A DNA stretch of 64,000 nt from Aspidiotus rigidus (Eukaryota; Arthropoda; Insecta; Hemiptera; Diaspididae). The position numbers were made by a program, and so were the translations under genes. Under the pieces are notes generated by a model. That model had not been told where the DNA came from. It worked only from the letters and a program-made list of their open reading frames with translations, and did no database searches. Below are positions 1 through 9,835 of the stretch, one piece after another (position 1 is the first letter of the stretch; every line of letters starts with the position of its first letter). The DNA lies in NCBI GenBank assembly GCA_035079385.1, contig JAVHKY010000004.1:21317001-21381000 (forward strand). Reading direction: 5' to 3'.

Positions 1-1
1 G

Positions 2-580
2 CAGGTATCCAACTTCAGATACTTAGGCACCAACCTTAACAAAAGCGGAGACACAAAGAAAGAAATAAAAGAACGAATTGAGCAGGCAAGGGGAGCATTC
101 CTTGGCATGAAGAACATGTTCACTGCACGGGATCTGAGTATAAATTTACGAATGAGGATGCTCCGGTGTTACGTCTTCTCGACTCTTATGTATGGCTGTG
201 AAAGTTGGACCATGAATGCGGGCATGGAGAAAAAGATACAAGCGTTAGAAATGTACTTTTACCGCAGAATACTGAAGATTCTTTGGGTACAGAAAATAAC
301 AAACGTCGAAGTGCTTAACCGAATGCAGAAGGAAACAGAATTGCTGAGCACTATCAAAAGAAGGAAATTGCAGTACTTGGGCCACATGTTGAGAGGTGAA
401 AAATACGAAGTATTGTGCTTGATTTTGGAAGGCAAGATTAATGGAAAAAGATCGATTGGCAGGCGGCAGAATTCTTGGATGAAAGACCTACGTCGCTGGT
501 TGGGCTGCACATCGTTGGAGTTATTCAGAAAGGCGACATCGAAAGTGCAGATAGCCATTTGGTTGGCCAACCTCCGATAG
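2..580 (+). pseudogene. LINE reverse transcriptase C-terminal fragment (5' truncated at window edge)
   Basis: One open frame runs from base 2 to the TAG at 578-580. It starts inside a protein reading YLGTNLNKSGDTKKEI and continues through FSTLMYGCESWTM, YFYRRILKI, KRRKLQYLGHMLRG and SWMKDLRRWLG. This order is characteristic of the segment after the RT palm domain in insect endonuclease-reverse transcriptase LINEs (RTE/jockey-like proteins). The catalytic YxDD motif is not present and would lie to the left of the window. A second short stretch of AAG/AGA-rich codons follows the stop (to about 610), which resembles the usual 3' end of these elements. There is no internal stop or frameshift, so the fragment is fairly young, but without the upstream part nothing can be said about activity. 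Confidence 0.85.
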
Positions 581-610
581 GAGATGGCGGAACTAAGAAG
601 AAGAAGAATA

Positions 611-1560
611 GCCTTTAATTAACATGAATAGGCGAAGGTGTTTTTAAAAGTACTTTTTGCGCTGAAAACGATACCATTGGCGGTTCTTTGGAATCTCCAC
701 TCAGTTTTTCGGAATTTCGTTTCAAAGTTTGAAAAATGTTAAAAATTGACTATACTTAGAAGCGAGTAATGAAGCACTTTGGAGTGAAATTAGTTCTTTG
801 CTGGTGTGAACATATTATTTAGGCTTTACTCAGCATGCCACATAATTGGTAAGAGGTGTCTGAACTTTCATCCCTCGCACTCGTTATGGCTTGTACCCTA
901 GAAGACTCCTTAAACCTAATGCCACATAATTATCATCGACTTTAAATAAGAATTGAAAGTCTATTTCTGTTTTTTATGTATCAATTTTTTTCACTTTGAA
1001 ATTAAACCTAAATAAAAAACACTCCATAATTACTCAAATTTCTTGGTTTTTTGTTATGGTCATTTCTAAACCTCTGCAGACTGATGCAAAATTGAAAAAA
1101 TATAATATTTCTAACTGAATGTCTTAAAATCTATTTGTACCTCAATGAAATGCATCTCTGGGATTCCTTCAATTCTTTCACAGGTTTTTTTATGTGGGAA
1201 CACTGATTACGTCACCTACGCGCAAACAGTTTGTCAACTTCTCTTTTCAACACCGTTTGAATCAGTGTGGCCAGAATGACCTTCATGAATTTTCCCTTTC
1301 AAACATTTGATCATGAATGACTCTCAGAAAAAGGAGTAGAACGCTGTGAGTATGAGAGATAATCAAGTGAAAATATTATGTTCTGAAGGAAATTATCGGC
1401 AACATTTCTGTATCCTTTTTTATCTTGGGGTTTGTATGATAGGATACAGAATTCCAAAAGTGTCACTTAGAAGCAATTTTCAAGCATTGAAAACGCAATT
1501 TGTATGAAACCTGGAGGAGATTCTAAAAAACGGCAAATGGTACCGTGTTCATCGTGAAAA
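611..1560. other. AT-rich spacer, no gene seen
   Basis: No reading frame of credible length or composition, no RNA gene and no clear repeat structure is seen here. Confidence 0.5.
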
Positions 1561-2590
1561 ATGCTTCTAAAAACACCTTCGCTAATTCAGGTTTATTTCA
1601 AAAATCTGAAATTTGTTCACGTGCGCTACAATAAAATCCGTAGTAGTAATGGAAATCAGAATAATGGCAATTGTGAAAAACAATGTGACGAAAATCGCAA
1701 CGTGAAAAATAATTTCAAAAATAATCCTTCAAACTTTGACCACAGTCATCGCGATCTACAACATGTAGATGATAATGAAAAAGGATCCGACGCTAATTGC
1801 TTCAGACGCCGCAAGCCTGGGCACGTGGCTCGGGATTATCCAATTCCTATAAATTGCGCAGAAATTGAACCTGAAAAAGCGCGCGATATAATTAAATTAC
1901 TAGTATAAACAGACGTCCGGAACTCGGGATCCTCATTATTGACTAGTTTAGTACTCAGTTTGAAAGTAAAGTGTGAATTTTTCCTCTTTCGTTGACCGTT
2001 TGTACCGGCTGTTATGGAGCACAATAGCAAAATCTTCGACAATATCATTGCTGCCTACCACGCGACAACCGAGACGTTGTGTACAGCATTGGCTGCAATC
2101 AAAGCCCAGCATAATTGCGAGAATAGTTTCTATTCCACTCACCCAGAAATACTGGTATCATTTGGCCTGACGGCGCAACTCACGAAAATTGACTTTGCAA
2201 AAATCTGGCATTTCCTCCTGAGCATGAAACAAGAGCGTTTGTCCAACAATTCGAGAAAATTCCACCGCTGAGGCCGATCGAAAATAACCCGCCACCAAAA
2301 AGGTAGAGTGAAAAATCAAATCCGAGCCCAAAACCAGCAAAATCTTGGAAAGCGACCGTCACGACAAATGTCAAAAAATATGACAACTCCGTCAAAGCGA
2401 ATGAAGAACACCAGAAGGAAACGGAATTGGACTGTACAACGATGACGAGTATGAAAAGGTTGAAACACACCAACCAAACGCGTTCTACAATACTGCGACA
2501 TATCCGATGATTCCAAATCAGAAGATGAAACAGACCGTGCTGTCGAGTCCATCTTAACCAACGAAGGACCAGTGTCGCAAGTCGAAAAGC
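1561..2590 (+). pseudogene. decayed retrotransposon gag-like region with degenerate zinc knuckle
   Basis: The frame at 1561-1908 is Asn-rich and ends with CFRRRKPGHVARDYP, which looks like a CCHC zinc knuckle (C-x2-C-x4-H-x4-C) in which the second and fourth Cys have become Arg and Tyr. Open stretches in shifted frames follow at about 2014-2271 and 2400-2598; the last ends in an acidic tail (SDDSKSEDETDRAVES). The frame changes and the lost metal ligands indicate an old, non-functional gag remnant. No protease or RT motif follows. The assignment rests mainly on the degenerate knuckle; the part after 1910 could be unrelated sequence. Confidence 0.4.
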
Positions 2591-2599
2591 AATGCTAAT

Positions 2600-2670
2600 A
2601 ATAAATAATAAGTTCGGAGTACAGACACGTAACAGCAATACGTGTCTGTACTCCGAACTCATTATTTATT
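2600..2670. repeat. inverted repeat, about 31-bp arms, short loop
   Basis: The left arm contains AGTTCGGAGTACAGACACGT (2611-2630) and the right arm its complement ACGTGTCTGTACTCCGAACT; the match extends into AT-rich flanks on both sides. Transcribed RNA would form a near-perfect hairpin. It could be a tiny MITE or a palindromic junction. Confidence 0.85.
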
Positions 2671-2978
2671 ACTATTATGGCTCGTACACAAGAGGAACTT
2701 TCCAATTAAGCGATACTAATACCAAGAAAGAAAATTACTGAGCGAAAGGGTAAATTTGGAAATGAAAATACACTCAAATACAACATCCGACTCTCGTCCA
2801 CCCAAAAATGATGAAGAAGAAGATACCTCGTCAATAACCGCCTTGCCTTGTTTTGTTTCGAGTCAAAAAAAAAAAAAAAAAGTTAGGGTGGTGGCAGAGG
2901 GACAAGTTGGTAAACATACAAGCTATGAGACCCCAACACCAAACCACTCTTCTCTGAGAGATGGAATAAGACATTTGC

Positions 2979-3377
2979 TTAATGTTGTTTGGCATCCCGA
3001 ACAATAAAAGACTCATGAAAATATAAAATTCTGGTTGTTTTGTGAAAGAAGTATGGTCTTGTAGCATTAGAGAATCCCAAGATTGGATCCGAGGTACAAA
3101 TATGTACCAGATGTCTATAAACAGAATTGCCCATACGGTGGCCATGGCAACTGGACTGGAGTACACAAACCATATTGGAAGGCAAATGCCTCGATGATTT
3201 TAAATACACATCGCCGACTGAGGCAGTACTTGAGTACAGATCGGCAGTAGTTTTGTACAAACGCCGGGTCATTCGCTGAGCGCTGCCGAGCACGGACTCT
3301 ATTGCAGTCCCAATACCTACAGCCTTTCGCCTTTCTGGAGTGTAGGTGTACAATTCATTATCGCGTATTTCTGCCAT
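2979..3377 (-). CDS. hypothetical protein or exon, 132 codons
   Basis: An ATG-started frame begins MAEIRDNELYTYTPERRKAV and has a balanced composition over its first 75 or so residues (charged, few low-complexity runs), unlike the AT-driven frames nearby. No domain was recognised. The second half is Cys/His-rich (CHGHRMGNSVYRHLVHICT) without a standard zinc-binding spacing. It may be an exon of a host gene, part of an unrecognised transposase, or chance. No splice sites or partner exons were identified. Confidence 0.22.
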   Translation of the reverse strand: MAEIRDNELYTYTPERRKAVGIGTAIESVLGSAQRMTRRLYKTTADLYSSTASVGDVYLKSSRHLPSNMVCVLQSSCHGHRMGNSVYRHLVHICTSDPILGFSNATRPYFFHKTTRILYFHESFIVRDAKQH

Positions 3378-3849
3378 GTTGCAAAAGGCTAGGAAAACTG
3401 AACGAACAGTGCTGGAGCACTTAGGTACCTACATGAAATAATTTAATTACCATGGCACGCGAAAATTGGCACAAATGAATGGCTGCGTAGACGGAGGGCG
3501 AAAGTGGCCCTTATTACTCACTCTTTTTTTATTGTTATCATTATCATTTGTTCGTCTCTTATGTTCGTACCGACACCTATTATAGCGCTTTCATCTTTCT
3601 TCATCATCATTTCTTTCTCTTTGAAGAAGCATTTTTTGTGGAAGCAATGACATCGAGAACGGGGAACGTGAAGAAAATATGTGAGCTTCCGTATAATTGT
3701 CAGGTAATCCCGCTATCAGTCCAGATTACACGCGAAACGGGTGAAGGAAGATAACGTTGACCAGGACGTACCGAAGCGCGGATGGAGCCACGGCTGTCCA
3801 AGTCAGAGCTAACTATAAGTCGTTCTTTGAACATTTCGATGATGATAAA

Positions 3850-4030
3850 ATTGTTAGTTATCAGCGGTAAAGTTCCTTGTTCAAGTGGGTTGGGTCTGTC
3901 GTGAAATTGATATTCGGGAAAACGGATTTGGGAACGTGTCTTTCGTGAAATTGGTTTTGGGGAAAACGGCCTCGGGTACACGTCCATTCGAGAGAGTGGC
4001 TCCGGGAAAGTGTCCTTCGAGAAATTGTAC
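3850..4030. repeat. degenerate short tandem repeats (TTCGTGAAATTGG / GGGAAAACGG type)
   Basis: Units resembling TTCGTGAAATTG, TTCGGGAAAACGG and GGGAACGTGTC recur with drift. A similar TTTCACGAAA-based array lies at 19690-19835. They look like decayed minisatellites. Confidence 0.5.
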
Positions 4031-4058
4031 GTCAATTCGCGTTGATTGCCACTTTTTC

Positions 4059-4179
4059 AATTAATATTGTCAAACAATACTCGACATTTCCACGCACCCA
4101 GTCGTCATCATCAGGAGTTTCTCCTGATGATGACGACCAGTTGTGTCGAAGCGTCGATTATTGTTTAACAATAATAATT
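4059..4179. repeat. foldback of two head-to-head hammerhead-like cores
   Basis: This is a near-complete palindrome: arms of about 59 bp meet at a 3-base centre (GTCGTCATCATCAGGAG at 4101-4117, TTT, then CTCCTGATGATGACGAC at 4121-4137). On the plus strand CTGATGA (4124-4130) is followed by a CGAC/GTCG stem and AAGCGTC. Read from the other strand, the left arm likewise gives CTGATGA followed later by GAAATGTCG. Both resemble the type I hammerhead core (CUGAUGA, stem II, GAAAC, GUC) found in the pseudo-LTRs of Penelope-like elements. The catalytic cores are imperfect, so activity is doubtful. Confidence 0.65.
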
Positions 4180-4181
4180 GG

Positions 4182-4330
4182 AAAGGTGGCAAACAAAGCG
4201 GATACTCTAACAGTTGAACACGTCTTTTTCTGTCCTACGCTCGCTCCTCTTCGCTCTACCTTGAATTCGCGCAAGCTCTGAGAAACAACTCGGACACAAG
4301 AACTCTCTCGATCATTTACGTCGCACTCAC
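4182..4330 (+). pseudogene. LINE C-terminal scrap
   Basis: The reading TLTVEHVFFCPTLAPLRSTL resembles the C-terminal E-H-x-x-x-x-C-P zinc-binding region that follows RT in jockey/I/R1-type LINEs. It stops at 4279-4281, and a shifted frame continues with NNSDTRTLS-like text. Only about 50 codons are recognisable, so the call is tentative. Confidence 0.35.
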
Positions 4331-4334
4331 TACT

Positions 4335-4622
4335 ATTCCAACAAATATAAAATTTTTTTTTTCAAAATTTAAAAAAACTCATTAATTTCTTCATTTATAA
4401 GATGTAGTATCAATAATTATATTATTATATAATTAGTACCTTTATTCAAACCGCCCAGCTGATAACCCTCGATGTACTTCATAGCTCGTTAATAAATAAA
4501 TAAATTTGCACTAATACAAGAATAAATTTAAATTTTTACGAATAACTCTCTACCTCACGTAATACACTGTTCTAATTTTCTGCCACAAAATTATGATGAC
4601 GAAATGACCTAAAATTTATTGT
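4335..4622. other. AT-rich spacer, no gene seen
   Basis: Poly-T and AATAAATA runs only. Confidence 0.5.
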
Positions 4623-5250
4623 AACGAAATTCAAGTGGCGTCTCATGTGAACCGAAGGTGTATACCTTATAGTGAACGCTTACGACTTGATGTTCAAGTC
4701 TCTAGAACGTCCTTAACGCCTCCTTTGTGCAATTTCAAATGATTCCGTCATTGTTTAATGCTGATGTATCCTTTAGAGCATAGCTGGTACCGAAATTGGT
4801 TGGCTAAAGACTTTGATTTATTGGATGATTTCGGGTAGCGTGAACATTTGAATATATTTTCTATTGTATTGGTGATCTTACAAATTTTATTTGTTGGCAC
4901 AGCATGATTACTTTTCATATTTTACAATTTTTGCGTTTGTCCAAAGGTATTACGTGTCTAGCGACTATGACGAACATGCACTTTTGAATGAGCTGAACGA
5001 GCTTTTACACCGTAAAATGACTTATCGCAGGATAAACAATCAAACCTTTTTGAAACACCTTCTTCTCGACCAGAGACACCGACTTTTGGAAAAGGGTTGT
5101 TGTTAAGAACTTCAGTTGTTGCTTCAGAAAGAACTTCTTTACTCATAACACTGAGATCTAATAACAACTTCTACACAGACTGTTGCTTTTTGTGATATCG
5201 AATGTGCTTAGTCAGTCGTTTTTCATGACAGAAAGTCTGTTCACAAAAAA
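4623..5250 (-). pseudogene. C2H2 zinc-finger module, paralog copy 1 (first part)
   Basis: On the minus strand, reading from about 5250 downwards, a finger remnant CEQTFCHEKRLTKHIRYHKK is followed by a TAG, then LSVMSKEVLSEATTEV and a finger FDCLSCDKSFYGVKARSAHSKVH (C-x2-C-x12-H-x3-H; quoted loosely across 5120-4985). Further on, a degenerate copy of the finger read as FQCQLCSKGYISIKRLRNH in copy 2 is interrupted by stops. It is homologous to 20565-21129 and 24749-25205. Shared stop codons between copies suggest that the duplicated unit was already damaged, or carried introns, before duplication. Continuation of the same copy resumes at 7363, after nested insertions. Confidence 0.7.
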
Positions 5251-5310
5251 CTCGCAACAGTCATGACTAGCTGCTCGGAATTGCCTTCATTAACTTTGTT
5301 AATTGAGGCA

Positions 5311-6290
5311 AACAGGGAACCTGTTGTGGTATTCACTAGTCGAGCTTGAACTTCTTTAGAGTAGCGTTATACTGGGCTCAAGCTTACTTCACCTTACTTT
5401 ATATTACCTCTATTATACAGTATACTAGGCTTTCTAGTTTTAATGCATACCACGAGGTCTAGCCCTGCCTCCAGCTAGGCCAATGCGGGGGTGCAAGCCT
5501 ACTTTATACTAGCTCTATAATACTAGGACTTAAGGTATGTAGTAGGATCTAGCGTAGTAAAGAGGCTTTAGCCTACTACAGGTCTATATTAAGCCTAGTA
5601 TAGGCTGAAATCAGGGGGAGGGGGAAACTCGCAGATTTCTCACTCACCCACAAGGTATAGGTCTGCCTCAAGCTATGCAAATTTGGAAATCCAAGACTAG
5701 CTTTATTATACTAGGCCTAGTATAGGGTAACAATGAGGGTTCAATCACCCACGGGGTATAGGCCTAGTATTTATAAGATGGAACCTAGTATAACCCTACT
5801 GCAATACAAAGTATGAGCCACCTCCTGTCTATGGTACATAAGAAACATAAATCGAATATAAAGCTACTATAAAGTAGGCTTGGACCTCATATAAGCCTAG
5901 CATAATACTTAGTATAAACCCGGTATAATATACTCCTCGCATCAGAGAGAAGTCCACTCCTATCATCTATACCTCGGAGGTGAAAATTTTTCCAAGTCCA
6001 ACGTCAGCCTCTTTACTAGGCTAGATCCTACGACATAGCTTAAGTCCTAGGCTTGGACCTCATATAAGCCTAGCGAATATAAAGCTACTATAAAGTAGGC
6101 TTGGACCTCATATAAGCATAGCATAATACTTAGTATAAACCCAGTATAATATACTGCTCGCATCAGAGAGAAGTCCACTCCTATCATCTATAGCTCGGAT
6201 GTGAAAATTTTTCTAAGTCCAACGTTTTTCCTCCTAGCGCCCGGCGTTTTTCATCGAATTACCCTCCAATAAAACAGGTTCCCTGTTAAA
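5311..6290. mobile_element. putative non-autonomous DNA element with CAGGGAACCTGTT ends
   Basis: The left end CAGGGAACCTGTT (near 5311) and the right end AACAGGTTCCCTG (6275-6287) are inverted, and each tip is itself palindromic (AACAGG-GAA-CCTGTT). The interior is AT-rich and crowded with CTAGTATA and TAGGCCTAG-type short palindromes and contains a duplicated 150-bp block. The same tip occurs at 6554, 6909 and 26432. No matching target duplication was found, so the boundaries are tentative. The tip sequence starting CAGGG is hAT-like. Confidence 0.45.
5853..6222. repeat. two direct copies of a ~150-bp block (5853-6003 and 6074-6222)
   Basis: Both copies run from GAATATAAAGCTACTATAAA through GCATCAGAGAGAAGTCCACTC to AAGTCCAACGT with a few differences. 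They are separated by about 70 bp that itself repeats the TAGGCTTGGACC motif. Confidence 0.8.
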
Positions 6291-6553
6291 ATCAAGGGTG
6301 TTGGAGGCTGGAGGCATTTTGCCTCCGCCTCACTGGAGGTGGAGGCGGAGGCTGGCTGAGTTTTTGAAGGCTCACTGGAGGCTTGGAGGCGCCTCCAAGG
6401 ATGCATTCAGAGGCATTTGGAGCTACCTCCAAAGTGCCTCCGGAGTGCTATAGTGAGGATTTAAATCACGGTGTTGGAGGCTGGAGTATTTTGCCTCCGG
6501 AACTACCTTGCTTCCAGCTGGAGGCTTGAAGATGCCTCCAAGGAGCGTTTTAA

Positions 6554-6909
6554 CAGGGAACCTGTTTTATGGGGGGCTATTTGAGAAATCTGCCGTCCGC
6601 CGTCCGCCGTGCGCCGTGCGCCGTCCAGCGAAAAACTTGGAAAAATTTCGACCCTCGAGCCATATATGATAGGAGAGGGACTTAGAAAAATTTCGACTCT
6701 CGAGCTATATATGATAGAAGGGGGACTTGTAAAAATTTCGACTCTCGAGCCATATATGATAGGAGAGGGACTTAGAAAAATTTCGACTCTCGAGCCATAT
6801 ATGATAGAAGGGGGACTTAGAAAAATTTCGACTGTCGAGCTATATATGATCTAGGCTTCCTTGAATTTTCAATACCAAATCTCATTCGAATCATAAAACA
6901 GGTTCCCTG
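6554..6909. mobile_element. nested element with CAGGGAACCTGTTTTAT ends
   Basis: The left end CAGGGAACCTGTTTTAT at 6554 and the right end ATAAAACAGGTTCCCTG at 6909 are inverted copies. Inside are GCCGTCC/GCCGTGC heptamer repeats (about 6592-6630) and five 45-bp units. The flanking eight bases share only CGTT, so a target duplication is not clear. The same family occurs at 26432 and, more diverged, at 32390-32650. Confidence 0.6.
6636..6854. repeat. 45-bp minisatellite, five units
   Basis: The unit is CTTAGAAAAATTTCGACTCT followed by CGAGCCATATATGATAGGAG and AGGGA, repeated about five times with few changes. Being 15 codons long it leaves one frame open (KISTLEPYMIGEGLR repeated), but this is probably incidental because the array lies inside a non-coding mobile element. 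Confidence 0.9.
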
Positions 6910-7362
6910 CGTTCCTTGTTTAACTTCGTTAAGGAAGCCGTCATTTTTGGAGGTATCTGGAGCTACCTCCAAAGTGCCTCCGGAGAGCTGTATTGAGGAA
7001 CGTAGAAGAAAAAATTAATATTATTATTATTCATGATTCAAACAGCATTCTATTCCATTCCATGAAACCTCATTTAGCCACTATAATGCTCATCTGTCAT
7101 CTGGCAACACTAATAGGCCAGTATGCTACATCTGGTCATACTGATCAACATTATAAGTTCCTCTCCGGAGGCATCTTTGGAGGTGTCTCCGACACTGCCT
7201 TCGGAGGCACTTGGAGGTGCCTCCAGAGACACACTTCGGAGGTCAGGAGGCGCCTCCAAACGAGTTCACTGGAGGCAACCGGAGTCGGAGGGTCACGTTC
7301 TGTATTCTTTCCGGAGGCGGAGGCGAAGGCCTCCGAAAAAAATAATGCCTCCAACACCCTTG

Positions 7363-7812
7363 GTTAAAATCACCCGGAAACATAGTTTTTCCGCGTGATT
7401 GCTTCTATGATAGTGTGACATATGAACAATCAAAGCTTTCAATAAAACAAAGTTTCTTTTACAAGGGTTACAACGATACATTCCATCTGCATCAGGATGA
7501 TAACGTATAATATGAAATTTAGGCTACTACTGCAGGATTGTTTTCTCCCATTCATGAATAGCGGTATCGTAAAAATCGGTAAACCGACCCAAATATTGAT
7601 CCATTTTATCAGGCAATGTGATACTTTCTGAACACTTAAGGGGCCACTTTCCCACCAGGATTTCAAGAGGGGTAATGCGCGTCATGACTTAGTTGAAATT
7701 GTTGCTTCGCTTCCTCGACGATCAAGCATTCGAAGTTTAACGCGTATTGGAGCTCTGCTTGATTTCAAAATCAATGTCATATTTATGTCTGCTGACCTAT
7801 TCTTGACAAATC
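7363..7812 (-). pseudogene. C2H2 zinc-finger module, copy 1 continued
   Basis: Directly after the hAT target duplication the minus strand reads a finger CNPCKRNFVLLKALIVHMSH with a following SNHAEKLCFRV, and before it KFHIIRYHPDADGMYR, the end of another finger. Further upstream in the protein (7500-7690) is LEILVGKWPLKCSESI, shared with 24434-24685. Frame changes separate these pieces. The block matches 24290-24748 almost throughout, so it is the second half of the copy that begins at 4623. Confidence 0.65.
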
Positions 7813-9130
7813 GTCCTTTTGTTATGGTTCGGGTCTTCTCGGACGCACAAATAAAAGACGAGAATACCGAGAAGACAGATTTTAATTACGTCTGAGGACA
7901 GAATATTACACGAAAAGGGGAAAACGCATTGTCCCTAGTAATTCAATAACATTTATAAAATTATTACCACCACCGTAATAAGTTTCATTATTATTAGAGT
8001 TCGAGTCGTCATCTGAGCTCGAGTCACTGTCGTCGTCGTCGTTGTCGTCATCTGAGCTCGAGTCGTCATTGCTGTCTGAGTTGGAGTCATCATCTGAGCT
8101 TGAGTCACTGTCCCTGTCTGAAGAAGAAAAAATGTATAAATCATCTTGTAAATGACTTACCTTAAATAATTCGGTGGGGCTTGGTAGCTCCTCGGTTGGT
8201 TCTGGTACCTGAAAATTATTACTCATGTCTCCTTCAAGTTTGGAGAAGGGAATAGAAACATGTATGGGAGAAGGAGGAAATTTGTGAATAGGAAGGTTGA
8301 AAATAACGTCAAAATCAATTCACAAATAAGTGTATTATCAATAATATTCTTAATAGAAGTAGGAATATTTCTAGGTTTTTTAGACTTACCAAAAATTGAA
8401 GCCTGAAGAGGAAAAATTTTATTAAGACTTACCAAATCTTCAGAGTCTAAAATAGAATTCAAAGACATATCAGCGACACTAATTGCAGCAATTAATTCTA
8501 ATTTTTTTAATTTGTAATATTTTTCTATACCATACATACGCACACGCAATCTGTTTCAAAATATTTACATTATAACTACTTAAATCGTTAGTAAGATTTA
8601 CATTTTCAACGTTAGAAATTTTTTCAACTTTTTTGGAGTTGAATTGAGAAGAAGAATTCATCATACGTTAAATAAATATTTGTAACTGAATTTCTGTTTT
8701 ACAATTCATTACACAAAGGTACGCCAAAAACATTTCAGAAGTCACCATTTCAAAAATAAATATTCGTAACACACGGTTTGGAACTTCGTTGTATGTAAAA
8801 TAAATATTCGTAATTTTCACACCCAGAACTGTACCCAAGAGGCCCACTCACTACTGGTAGTGCGCGTCATGAGTTAGTTGAAATTGTGGCTTCGCTTCCT
8901 CGACGATTTAACATCCTTAAACAAGCATTCGAAGTTGAACGCGTACTGGAGCATTGCTTGATTGCAAAATCAATGCCAAATTTAAGTCTGCTGACCTATT
9001 CTTGACAGATCGTCCCATTGTTTTGGTTTCGATCTTCTCGGACGCATAAATAAAAGACGAGGATACCGAGAAGACAGATTTTAATTACGTCTGAGGACAG
9101 AAGATTACACGAACAGGGGAAAACGCATTG
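7674..9130. repeat. ~260-bp direct repeat (7674-7933 and 8865-9130) around a ~930-bp insert
   Basis: Both copies begin AATGCGCGTCATGA/AGTGCGCGTCATGA and end with GGGGAAAACGCATTG. Each contains an internal hairpin TCTTCTCGG ... CCGAGAAGA. A third, partial copy lies at 24590-24748. The intervening 930 bp holds the acidic reading frame described below. The arrangement looks like two LTRs, but the repeat lacks TG...CA ends and a primer site; a tandem segmental duplication with an insert is as likely. Confidence 0.7.
7906..8664 (-). CDS. hypothetical acidic protein, possibly spliced
   Basis: The minus strand has three adjoining open segments: MMNSSSQFNSKKVEKISNVE (8664-8479), a segment with LKKLELIAAISVADMSLNSI (8549-8223) and MSNNFQVPEPTEELPSPTEL (8226-7906), which runs into a long Ser/Asp tract. 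Consensus donors (GTAAGT) and acceptors (TTTTTCCTCTTCAG, TTTTTTCTTCTTCAG) lie close together, giving possible introns of only about 30 and 43 bases. The frame stays open if they are retained, so splicing is not proven. No domain was recognised; an Asp/Ser tract of this kind is common in nuclear proteins. It could also be part of a decayed mobile element. Confidence 0.3.
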
Positions 9131-9133
9131 ACG

Positions 9134-9835
9134 AGTTCCCGAGGCTGGGATTTAAACTTATAGTTGGGTAGTTGGTAGCCCTGACGATATTCACCCTTTC
9201 GTTCAATGCTTTTTAAGTGAAGAAATTTCACGTACCATAATTAATAGGATATCGTTTTTTAAAGCAAATACAAGCATAAATTTTGTAGTCTGTATCATCA
9301 ACATGAAATACAAAAAAAATTGTAGCAATAAATGATATATTGAAAAAATAACAGTTGATTAAAAATCAATGTATGAACGTATATAAATTCTCAGATTCAC
9401 CCTTTCAGTAGCGCTCTCTAGTGTAGGTTTAAATCCCAATAATCACGATGCTACGATAAGAACTGCCTGAGAACTTACTAAGAACTCTCTGCTGCACGCG
9501 CTTTTAGGCTCGTTATATACCGTGTTAGAGCCTAAAAATCGCGTGATTTGGAGGTGTCGTGATATTGATGGCGTGAATGAACTGGAAATTCATCATGTAA
9601 GAAAAGTGAGGAGAAATTATCAAGGTGAAAAGTACAGACGGATGAAAAAGTACATACGATGGCACTATATAGATTGAAGAGAAAAGCATTAGAAAACTTT
9701 ACTTGTGTCAGTCGTTAGATATAGGAGTAAAAATTGATTAGTAGCAGACAATGTAAAGTGCAGGAGATGAATTCAGAATTATTTTTGAAAGCTCTTGAGA
9801 GGGAGGAGGGGGTGGGGTATTGGTAGCTGTGTGAG
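9134..9835. other. no gene; 9700-9832 is a dispersed repeat also at 19280-19400
   Basis: The stretch containing AGGAGTAAAAATTG, AAAGTGCAGGAGATG and GGGAGGAGGGGGT recurs at 19280-19400 with moderate divergence. The rest is AT-rich with two TTCACCCTTTC boxes. Confidence 0.6.

Larger units (their letters stand above)
6293..7362. mobile_element. hAT-like non-autonomous element, 8-bp TSD GTTAAAAT
   Basis: The terminal inverted repeats are CAAGGGTGTTGGAGGC (6293-6308) and its complement ending CACCCTTG at 7362. The flanking sequence GTTAAAAT occurs at 6285-6292 and 7363-7370, an exact 8-bp target duplication as expected for hAT transposition. The interior is full of GGAGGC/GCCTCC motifs in both orientations, which is typical of subterminal transposase-binding repeats. 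It carries a nested element at 6554-6909. The duplicated target lies in zinc-finger paralog sequence, which resumes at 7363. No transposase is encoded. Confidence 0.85.

Noticed and set aside
2180..2662. 160-codon minus-strand open frame, hydrophobic
   Set aside because: It is the complement of the decayed gag-like region; the hydrophobic composition is what reversing a Lys/Asn/Glu-rich coding strand gives.
6609..6854. Repetitive protein of 15-residue units
   Set aside because: The array is a 45-bp minisatellite inside a non-coding element; openness follows from the unit length.
7674..9130. Complete LTR element with 260-bp LTRs
   Set aside because: The repeats have no TG...CA ends, no primer site or polypurine tract, and the left repeat continues into paralogous zinc-finger sequence.
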